Assembly: GCA_001598975.1 (NCBI GenBank)
Contig: BBXU01001876.1
Coordinates: forward strand, 1-14,661
Reading direction: 5' to 3'
DNA from: Parachlorella kessleri
Lineage: Eukaryota > Chlorophyta > Trebouxiophyceae > Chlorellales > Chlorellaceae
Length of the DNA: 14,661 nt
This document shows positions 9,313 to 14,661 of the stretch, one piece after another; the first letter of the stretch is position 1; each line of letters starts with the position of its first letter. The position numbers were made by a program, and so were the translations under genes. The notes beneath the pieces are model-generated. The model was not told the origin of the DNA and did not search any database. It worked only from the letters and a program-made list of their open reading frames with translations.

Positions 9313-9530
9313 GACAAGGCAATGCAGGACGAGGCAGGGCAAGGCAGGCACAACGCACGAGTAGCAGCTGTCCTGAATCAGCTTGCATGCGCCGTGACAC
9401 ACAAGTCGGCAGTGCAATTTAGTCAAACAGGGTTGGGTCAAGGTGCCCTAATGCACAGCTGGCAGCTGCCAGCTAGCATGGCAGCACACGTCTAGAGCAG
9501 CACTCATGCCACCTGCTACCCATCAGGAAG

Positions 9531-9544
9531 TTACATTGGTTACA
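9531..9544 (-). terminator. Paired TGTAA poly(A) signal candidates
   Basis: Read on the minus strand this is TGTAACCAATGTAA, two copies of the chlorophyte poly(A) pentamer. They are the first such motifs downstream of the TAG stop of the minus-strand gene ending at 10642, and they directly follow the possible exon at 9540-9706. Confidence 0.4.
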
Positions 9545-9706
9545 TGATCTGCTGCCACTGCTCATTGCTCGGTTTGGCGCTACCGTCGCGGTTGTATTTC
9601 CCGCAGGGGCACCCCTGCGCGCTGGCGCTGCATGTGCCATCCACGTGGCAGGGCACCAGCCACAGGCGCACTTGCTTGCCTCCGGCAGCGTGCTGCTCGC
9701 ACCTGC
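9540..9706 (-). CDS. Possible Cys-rich terminal exon (unassigned)
   Basis: On the minus strand an acceptor TTGCAAGTTGCAG precedes an open stretch. In one frame it reads CEQHAAGG, then WLVPCHVDGTCSASAQGCPC, then GKYNRDGSAKPSNEQWQQIM and TAA. A second frame stays open further and has KCACGWCP. Four Cys in the middle of the first frame and a stop codon overlapping two TGTAA motifs (9544-9540 and 9535-9531) make a terminal exon plausible. The upstream partner exon could not be fixed. It may belong with the Cys-containing gene at 10642-11359 or be independent. Confidence 0.3.
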
Positions 9707-10641
9707 AACTTGCAAAGCAGGCAGGCAGGTGGGCAAGGCGGGCAGGTGGCCAGGCAAGCAGGCAAATAGGGCGACTCGCGGGCGGGTAGAAAGGTCGGGA
9801 GGCTTGCAGGAAGCAGTATGACACACAGTGCTTCGCCATGCTGCCATGCTGCTTTGCGCCCTTCAGCACAAAACAACACTCTGTAAGCATGCACCAGCCC
9901 GGCAGCGGCAATGCAGCACCTGGCAACCAGCCTGGCATTCTCCAGCATGCCATATGTATGCTTGCACTCAACTTTGCTTGGCCAAGGTGAGGTTGCCTGT
10001 GTCAAGGGAGATTTGCCACTTGGAGCTGGCGTATTCTGGACCCTTGGCATCAGCAAACCCTCGACTGCATAGACCCTGCGCGCCACAGGTGGAGGAAAGG
10101 TGGAATGCATTGCGGCAGCGGGGAGACGGGGCTGGGTGATGTGCACAGCCTGCGCATTGGGCATTTGATATGAACGGGGCTAGGCGATCTGCGCAGCTTG
10201 TGCAGGGGGCATTAGATGTAAATGGGGCTTCTCCTCCCTGTGGAATAGCCGGGCATTGTTCCCTGCCATCGTGTGAGCATGGCTGAGCCACTGCAGTTCA
10301 CTGTGCCTGTCCTGCATGCACTGGAGTGGGATGCAGACGAAAGCTTGGATGCACCCGGCCGCATTCTCAGCTTACCTCGGCCAGTGCACGCAGTGTGCCA
10401 CCCTTGTCATGAATGACTGCTCGATACAGCCCTCCCTCCTTCTCAAGCTTTCCTGGATCGTCGCAAGACTCAGCTGGCAGCTGATATGTGGTGCTTCCCT
10501 TCAGGACAAATAAGAGAGAGGAGATCAGAAAACAAGCATGAGAAAATCAAAGGACGACACGCATAGACGTGAATCGCTGCAGCTGCAGGCAATGTAAACG
10601 CTCTGCAGGTGGCACCTTGCGTCGGAGGCATAGGGCCTGAA
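9707..10641. other. Unassigned stretch with coding-like pieces on the minus strand
   Basis: No confident gene. A minus-strand ORF (10291-9968) contains two 16-residue repeats with CxxC and ends GFADAKGPEY, KWQISLDTGNLTLAKQS and a stop. A second minus-strand ORF overlaps it in another frame (10164-9580). Short GGCA/AGGC repeats occupy about 9716-9770. This may be 3' UTR, introns or further exons of the gene that starts at 11359. Confidence 0.3.
10126..10230. repeat. 48-bp tandem repeat, about 2.2 copies
   Basis: CGGGGCT recurs at 10127 and 10175, and as TGGGGCT at 10223, an exact 48-bp period with diverged interiors. On the minus strand each unit encodes 16 residues: APFTSNAPCTSCADRL and APFISNAQCAGCAHHP. 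Because 48 is a multiple of three the repeat does not disturb the frame, but no gene model was confirmed around it. Confidence 0.75.
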
Positions 10642-11359
10642 CTACATTATGCGCAGGGCGATGGCCAAGCCGACCATCAGCAGTGTTCCGCCCTTCCACT
10701 GGTGCTGACAGAAGTCGCTGCGACTGTTGCAGTGGCAGGAGCAGCCGATGCTTGGGTAACCTGGTTTCACCTTGTTTGCTGCTTTCCACGCAGCCTCCGC
10801 TGCGTTGTACATCTTGGTCACGTCCAGCTTGTCACAGCCAGGCACCACATTAGGCGAAGGCTTGGTGCAGTTGCCGTTGTTGGGGTACAGACTTTGGCAA
10901 GGGTGGTAGCCTGCGTGCAGCAAGCGAGCCAGCAAGCAAGCCTCTCCACAGCAGAAGAAGGCCAACGCCGGGCTAGCCAGGCCAGCAGGCAGGCGGGTAG
11001 GCATGCAGATGCCCGCCAATTGGACACCCAACCTCTGCGTGTTTATTGCTTTGAAGAAGGGATATGTACGTTGGGAGGCGAATGAGGAAGTGCACCACCA
11101 CTGGGGTTTTGCCTCCAAGGAGTCGCCAGGTTTCTAACGGCCATCTAGCGCTCGTCGCCCACTGCATGCATGCACGGTGCTCGCCTGCAATGGTCACATG
11201 GTAGGACCCCCAGGGGACAGACTTGGAATCCTGGGCATCGGAACCACCAGAGAGAAGGATCCCATATGCCAGTGGGGCGGCGGCGGGTGGCGAAGGGGTG
11301 CCCTGGGTGCCCAGTGGGAGAGCGGCCAGCCAGGTGGTCAGCAGTAGCACTGCTGCCAT
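10642..11359 (-). CDS. Small secreted Cys-containing protein, two-exon model
   Basis: The ATG at 11359 sits in a strong context (GCCGCCATGG) and opens MAAVLLLTTWLAALPLGTQG, a signal peptide, then TPSPPAAAPLAYG. The final exon (10910-10642) follows the acceptor GCTTGCTGCACGCAG and is again phase 1. It reads GYHPCQSLYPNNGNCTKPSP, VVPGCDKLDVTKMYNAAEAA, a Lys-rich link, PSIGCSCHCNSRSDFCQ, and a hydrophobic tail TLLMVGLAIALRIM before TAG. The tail could be a GPI-anchor signal or membrane anchor. The first-exon donor is uncertain: G11248|GT or G11185|GC both give phase 1, and an internal exon may be missing. The second choice gives 147 residues. Seven Cys in the last exon suggest disulfides. No family was recognised. 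Confidence 0.5.
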
Positions 11360-12127
11360 GGCGGCGCTTTGCCTGCGCAGGCAGCGGCAGCAAGGTTGCT
11401 TAGGCAGGTGTGGCCGTGCAAGGTAGATACTAGACAGAGGCTGGGCAGCAGGCACAAGTGCTGGGGTGAATGGGGGATTGGAAGCAGGTTTGACTTGGAG
11501 GCCTAGGCAAGCTTCGTACGAACTAAACTCCCATTACGTGCCTGAAGTGCACGTGCAGCATTGGCTTGAACTGGGCTGATGAAGAAGAAGGGCAACGGTT
11601 TGTTATCAGCCCCGTCTAGACGTGGAACAGGCTTGGCTGCCCGGTTTCGGTGGATTAGCAACCTTGAATGAACCTGGAGCAACCTTGGACCCAGTTAGCA
11701 GGCCAGATTTGCTGCATGTGCTGCTTCGGACTGCCTGTCACTGTTTCCGGGGCTTTACAATGGCGCTCGAGCAGATCTGAAGATCTGGCTCGGAAGGGGA
11801 GACAAGAAGGCAGCCGCATGAGCAGCAGCATGGAAGCTGATTCAGCATGGCAGGCAAGGCTGCGGCCTGTACACGCTTGCAAGAGTTAGGAAAACCTTGC
11901 CAGAATCACATGGTGTACAGGGCACACAGGGTCAGCAAAATGTTGACAAACACGCTGGTATCTCGTCTGGCAAGCATCACAGCCACCTTGACCCACTCAT
12001 ACACTCTGCCTCCTACTTCTTCATGCCGAGGCAAACCTAAACTTCACTATAACGCTGAAACCCGCCCCGGGACTTCTTGCATGCTGCATGCTACCCAACT
12101 ACTAGTACTCATTAGTAATGAATCTGC
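11360..12127. other. Intergenic or intronic, no supported gene
   Basis: Open frames of about 75-98 codons occur on both strands but none has a recognisable domain, a signal peptide or paired splice sites. An imperfect inverted repeat lies at 11768-11792 (CGAGCAGATCT / AGATCTGGCTCG), with one unpaired base. The left end should include the promoter of the minus-strand gene starting at 11359. Confidence 0.4.
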
Positions 12128-12149
12128 ATGTGCAGGGCCGTGAGCTCCT

Positions 12150-12518
12150 CATTTGCCTTGCCTCTGGCGCCCCAGGCACAAGGTCTGCACCAACAGGTGC
12201 CAAATCATGCATGGGCTTTGCCACTGCTGCATCACGTACTGCAGCAGCGGCACGGCAATCACCATGCATTGCTACTCTCTGAACCCACAGAGAAGCTCAC
12301 TGTTGTTGCTTTCGCTGCTGTTGCTGCTGCAGAGTAACCCCTTCAACTCAACTCAGCGACGCTCCCCTCCTTGGGGCTGTTGGCTGACTGCGCCTGCGCC
12401 AGTGGGAGACTCCAGTTGCAACATAAGAAAGGCCGCCCATCCTCAACCCTCCTTGGTTGTGGTGCAGGTACCTGCCCTGTGGCCCAACCTCCACGGAACG
12501 TGTTTTACGGCTGCCTGA
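12150..12518 (+). CDS. Possible Cys-cluster coding segment (unassigned)
   Basis: On the plus strand the frame reads HKVCTNRCQIMHGLCHCC, ITYCSSGTAITMHCYSLNP, then a hydrophobic run RSSLLLLSLLLLLQ at about 12289-12333. There are seven Cys in about 35 residues. Such a cluster followed by a Leu-rich run could be the end of a secreted or anchored protein, but the frame stays open beyond the hydrophobic run to 12518 and no upstream exon was fixed. The minus strand in this region has frequent stops. Confidence 0.25.
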   Translation, partial: HLPCLWRPRHKVCTNRCQIMHGLCHCCITYCSSGTAITMHCYSLNPQRSSLLLLSLLLLLQSNPFNSTQRRSPPWGCWLTAPAPVGDSSCNIRKAAHPQPSLVVVQVPALWPNLHGTCFTAA

Positions 12519-12947
12519 AGGGAATCACTGAGTGGGCTGCGCCCTTAACCGTGACACAGCATCGCCCGCCTGCGAGTTGTGCCGCCCCCGCCCATGCGCC
12601 CACCCCACCACCCGCTTGCCGCGCCCTGCATCCAGGTGGCGGGGGCAGGGCCCTGCCGCCGCCGGCGCTGGAAGCGCAGGCCTGCCGCCGGCAGGGCCTT
12701 GTCATGCCGCCATGCTCCGGACCCTCCGCAAAGCAGAGGAGGCTGGGGTGCCTGGGCTCTGGCGCGCTGTCCGCACTGCACGTCTTGACTGCGAGCACCC
12801 TCATCCCCGTGCTCGTCCTCAAAACGATGCGGGTATGGCTGGCTGGCTGCCTGCCGTGGTGAGGCGAGCGCTTAGCATTCAATTGTCATCAAGTAACGGT
12901 GCGTGCCACCCGCCAAAGCCGGGCTGGGCTGGACAGCAGCTTCTCAC
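12519..12947. other. GC-rich unassigned stretch
   Basis: Open on several frames because of high GC. The plus strand contains a frame with MLRTLRKAEEAG and the minus strand a hydrophilic frame (HRFEDEHGDEGARSQDVQC). Splice-like AG sites exist on both strands. Nothing allows a choice, so no gene is called. If the repeat array to the right is a live minus-strand gene, its 3' exons could lie here. Confidence 0.3.
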
Positions 12948-13014
12948 CGCGGTCCTCCCCGGAACCGCCTGGGCTGCCACTGTCGTGCTTCGAGGGCCTG
13001 GGCGGTAATGTTGC
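12948..13014 (-). pseudogene. Most decayed mini-exon copy
   Basis: The core is 67 nt, with a 5-nt net loss in its middle, and the acceptor AG has become TG (ATGCTTG). The donor GCG|GTGAGA is still present. The frame is lost, so it is read as a relic of the outermost unit. Confidence 0.5.
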
Positions 13015-13151
13015 CAAGCATGGTGCATCTTATCAGCTGGGGACCCAGGCCTCACACCAACGCATCACACACCGCAGCCGCAAAAGGGCGGCCAGGATGC
13101 GTGGCGAGCCTGTCATGGGTACCCCTGCCAAGCTGGACAGCACGGTTTCGC

Positions 13152-13223
13152 CATGGTCCTCCCTGGGAGCGCCTGGGCTGCCGCTCTCCTGCTGGGAGTC
13201 TTGCTGGGCCTGGTCATTGTTGC
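13152..13223 (-). CDS. 72-nt mini-exon with altered donor
   Basis: The acceptor CACTTGCACTTGCAG is strong and the core keeps 24 codons (ends GAPREDH in place of GASGEDH). The donor position reads GCGAAA instead of GTGAGA, so it would need a GC donor with a poor context, or may be dead. Confidence 0.35.
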
Positions 13224-13373
13224 CTGCAAGTGCAAGTGAGGTGCCACAAAGGTCAGCTCTTATCAAGGCACGGCTATACACTCCAGCTTCTGTTGGTGGG
13301 ATCCCAGCATGTGCGGCGCAGCAAGCACGTCATGTGTAACCCCGGACCAGCTCAGCCGGAAACACGGTGTCAC

Positions 13374-13444
13374 CATGGTCCTCACAGAGGCGCCTGGGCT
13401 GCCGCTCTCCTGCTGGGAGTCTTGGTGGGCCTGGTCGTTGCTGC
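13374..13444 (-). pseudogene. Mini-exon copy with one-base deletion
   Basis: The core is 71 nt, one base short in the GASGEDH region, so inclusion would shift the frame. The acceptor (TGTGCTTGCAG) and donor (CCATG|GTGACA) positions persist. An alternative donor inside the core (CCTCT|GTGAGG) would give 58 nt and also restore no frame. Confidence 0.45.
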
Positions 13445-13587
13445 CTGCAAGCACAAGTGAGTCTCTACAAGGTCAGCTCCTATCAAATCAGGGATTCACA
13501 TCGCAGCCGCTGCAAGGCGTACGTGCGTTGGAGGCGACAGCAAGCTCGTCTTGGGTACCCCAGCCGGGCTGGACAGCATGTTCTCAC

Positions 13588-13659
13588 CATGGTCCTCCCC
13601 GGAAGCGCCTGGGCTGCCGCTCTCCTGCTGGGAGTCTTGCTGGGCCTGGTCGTTGTTGC
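13588..13659 (-). CDS. Intact 72-nt mini-exon (24 codons, phase 1-1)
   Basis: The acceptor CCACCTGCAG and donor CCATG|GTGAGA bracket exactly 24 codons starting GNNDQAQQDSQQ and ending SGSPGASGEDH. This is the best-preserved unit of the array. No upstream signal-peptide or Pro-rich exon was found between 13660 and 14440 on this strand, so it may be part of a gene fragment rather than an active gene. Confidence 0.45.
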
Positions 13660-13850
13660 CTGCAGGTGGGTCGCAACACGAGCTGTCAGTCGATGCAGAC
13701 TCTCCGCAGAGGTTGGAAGCATCATGTCATGTCATGGCGTGGCCGGTGCAGCCCAAGCGCCCCGGACGGGCGCAACAAGTCTTGTTAGATGCTGATCACA
13801 GGACGGTTCACCTAGGAGGGGTGAAGGGACGGGCCTGCTGCGCGGGCGTC

Positions 13851-13891
13851 TGGGGCGCCCCTGGGGCGCGAAGCGCCCCGGGGGTGCCCCA
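13851..13891. repeat. Long GC hairpin with GGGGCGC core
   Basis: The core arms are GGGGCGC (13863-13869) and GCGCCCC (13873-13879) around a GAA loop. Outer arms TGGGGCGCCCC (13851-13861) and GGGGTGCCCCA (13881-13891) pair except for one G-T, with single unpaired bases between. It is the inverse orientation of the two TTC-loop copies downstream. Confidence 0.75.
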
Positions 13892-14028
13892 GGTGACCGT
13901 GGCAGCAAGCCAGGACCTCCCCACTTCCTAGGTGACGAACGGTGCTATCTATCAACATTCAATCGAGGCTGGAACGCCAGCTGCGTTGGACGTGTAGTAT
14001 CTGTTCTTATCAGTTTGATCGCTGATAT

Positions 14029-14045
14029 GTTGGACATTGTCCAAC
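14029..14045. repeat. Perfect 7-bp inverted repeat
   Basis: GTTGGAC and GTCCAAC are separated by ATT. It lies in an AT-richer part of the spacer, and its function is unknown. Confidence 0.6.
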
Positions 14046-14082
14046 TTACGATCATCTGAATCTTTGCGAGGGGAGGCGCCAG

Positions 14083-14102
14083 CGGGGGTGCTTGCACCCC
14101 CG
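14083..14102. repeat. Perfect 9-bp hairpin, TT loop
   Basis: CGGGGGTGC and GCACCCCCG flank TT. It is a GC hairpin of similar style to its neighbours but with a different stem sequence. Confidence 0.65.
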
Positions 14103-14279
14103 GCCCTCCAGCTTTGGCTGGGCACTGCACTACCGCCCAGCTGGAGCACCTCTACCTCCCCACCCCCCAACCCTCTTACCAACCTCCCAAACCCTCCCCA
14201 TCGAAAAGCATGCCAACCCCCATTCCATACACACATGCCAGTACCACTTTGCTCCAATTCATTGACCTAGGGCGGGAGG

Positions 14280-14304
14280 CCGGGGGGCGCTTCGCGCCCC
14301 CCGG
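14280..14304. repeat. Perfect 11-bp GC hairpin with TTC loop
   Basis: Arms CCGGGGGGCGC (14280-14290) and GCGCCCCCCGG (14294-14304) flank TTC. The GGGGCGCTTCGCGCCCC core is shared with the element at 14379-14395 and, inverted, with that at 13863-13879. Confidence 0.8.
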
Positions 14305-14378
14305 GCCCGCGCTATGTCACGCCTCAGTTGGTCTTCTGTAGGCAGGCGGGAGACCGTGCTAGTTACACGGTCCCCCGG

Positions 14379-14395
14379 GGGGCGCTTCGCGCCCC
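14379..14395. repeat. GGGGCGC-TTC-GCGCCCC hairpin, third copy
   Basis: Perfect 7-bp stem and TTC loop. It lies about 50 bp upstream of the plus-strand mini-exon, inside what would be its upstream intron or flank. Confidence 0.8.
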
Positions 14396-14444
14396 GGAGG
14401 CCCTGTAAGCTGCTGCTGTTGTGGGACCTCACTTGATCTTGTAG

Positions 14445-14519
14445 GCCATAACAACCACCGGGCCCAGCAAGACTTCCAGCAGGAGAGCGGCAGCCCGGGC
14501 GCTTCTGGCGAGGACCACG
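14445..14519 (+). CDS. 75-nt mini-exon, plus strand (25 codons, phase 1-1)
   Basis: The acceptor CACTTGATCTTGTAG and donor CCACG|GTGAGA bracket 25 codons: GHNNHRAQQDF, QQESGSPGASGEDH. It is homologous to the minus-strand units but inverted relative to them, with one extra codon near its start. The flanking 5' tract and 3' block match the other units, so the whole unit was duplicated. It would belong to a gene that continues rightwards. Confidence 0.45.
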
Positions 14520-14627
14520 GTGAGAACGTGTTGTGCGGCTCCGCTGGGTTACACATGACATGCTCGCTACAGCCGCCCATGCTAGGATTTGACTGGCAGC
14601 GGCCGCAGTGTGGAATTCCTAGCTCGA

Positions 14628-14661
14628 AAGCTGCTGACGTTGTGGCTCCTCACTTGTTCTT
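14628..14661 (+). repeat. Start of another mini-exon unit, cut by the right edge
   Basis: The last 34 bases (AAGCTGCTGACG ... CCTCACTTGTTCTT) match the 34 bases before the acceptor of the unit at 14445 (AAGCTGCTGCTG ... CCTCACTTGATCTT). The next exon should therefore begin within a few bases beyond the window. Confidence 0.65.

Larger units (their letters stand above)
8296..9530 (+). other. Probable long 3' UTR and spacer of the channel gene
   Basis: No convincing coding exon is seen here. The first TGTAA motif (the green-algal poly(A) signal) after the stop codon is at 9308-9312, which would make a 3' UTR of about 1 kb. A tandem duplication lies at about 8499-8625. Short GGCA/AGGC-rich stretches begin around 9313. 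Confidence 0.4.
12948..13659 (-). repeat. Tandem array of four mini-exon repeat units
   Basis: Four units, read leftwards, have exon-like cores at 13659-13588, 13444-13374, 13223-13152 and 13014-12948. Starts are spaced 215, 221 and 209 bp apart. The flanking intron-like sequence is also repeated: C(C/T)TCACTTG-type tract plus TGCAG upstream, and GTGAGA-type donor plus a GGTACCC/GTAACCC block downstream. The first and third cores are exactly 72 nt and encode GNNDQAQQDS, QQESGSPGA, then SGEDH or PREDH in phase 1-1. The second is 71 nt (frame lost), and the fourth is 67 nt with no AG at its acceptor. The third has GC in place of GT at its donor. The same exon occurs as the last visible exon of the gene at the left edge. 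Confidence 0.75.
13680..14440. other. Palindrome-rich spacer between opposed mini-exon copies
   Basis: This spacer separates the minus-strand array from the plus-strand copy at 14445. It has several perfect or near-perfect hairpins, and a plus-strand Pro-rich stretch at about 14140-14230 (open in more than one frame, e.g. PTPQPSYQPPKPSPSKSMP). That stretch could be a degenerate counterpart of the Pro-rich exon of the left-edge gene, but no paired splice sites in the right phase were found. Confidence 0.4.

Noticed and set aside
9716..9770. AGGC/GGCA short repeats as a regulatory element
   Set aside because: Low-complexity drift is a sufficient explanation, and no conserved unit is visible.
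12505..12882. Overlapping long ORFs on both strands
   Set aside because: High GC removes stop codons on all frames here. No splice or domain evidence selects one.
12948..13659. Regularly spaced repeats as a CRISPR array
   Set aside because: Units are over 200 bp and diverged, they repeat across core and spacer alike, and they carry splice signals. The setting is eukaryotic.
1..14661. tRNA, rRNA, transposase or reverse-transcriptase genes
   Set aside because: No cloverleaf, rRNA-like or transposon-protein motif was recognised on either strand by eye. A covariance-model or profile search was not possible here.

Overview
The window looks like nuclear DNA of a green alga (Chlorophyta, probably Chlamydomonadales or a near relative). 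Coding sequence is split into many short exons by GT-AG introns with (C/T)TGCAG-type acceptors. The spacers are moderately GC-rich, TGTAA-type poly(A) motifs are present, and the proteins include plant/algal-type families and Ser/Pro-rich secreted proteins. Most long single-frame ORFs are shadows, so gene models were built from splice sites, reading phase and protein sense. There are no RNA genes, CRISPR arrays or recognisable transposases.

Layout. (1) Left edge to 1468, minus strand: a secreted Ser/Thr/Pro-rich (hydroxyproline-rich-glycoprotein-like) gene. It has a clear signal-peptide exon, a Thr/Ser/Asn-Gly exon, a 130-codon Pro-rich exon and a small Gln/Ser/Gly-rich exon. Every junction is in phase 1, and the gene runs out of the window. 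(2) About 2036-8295, plus strand: a CorA/MRS2-type magnesium channel of about 13 exons. The pore signature YFGMN and both membrane helices are present, and a regulatory-looking EF-hand module is spliced in frame onto the C terminus. (3) 8296-9530: probable long 3' UTR and spacer. (4) About 11359-10642, minus strand: a small secreted Cys-containing protein. Weaker, unassigned coding-like pieces lie around it at 9540-9706, 9968-10291 and 12150-12518. (5) 12948-13659 minus and 14445-14519 plus: copies of the same small Gln/Ser/Gly/Glu/Asp-rich exon that ends the gene at the left edge, repeated every 209-221 bp. The right-hand copy points the other way and lies across a spacer rich in palindromes. 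A further copy begins exactly at the right edge.

Two things stand out. First, there is a dispersed and tandem family of symmetric phase 1-1 mini-exons. Intact copies are 63, 72, 72 and 75 nt, all multiples of three, and they encode a repeat ending near SGSPGASGEDH. These look like a shuffling or expanding cassette for a secreted wall or matrix protein. Second, the magnesium-channel gene carries duplicated exon-end/splice-donor segments in three different introns. One of these gives two in-frame donors 21 nt apart, exactly inside the EF-hand calcium loop, just before the invariant position-12 Glu. Use of the downstream donor would insert seven residues and should disable the loop. This would be a possible calcium on/off splice switch, and it is an inference that needs transcript data.
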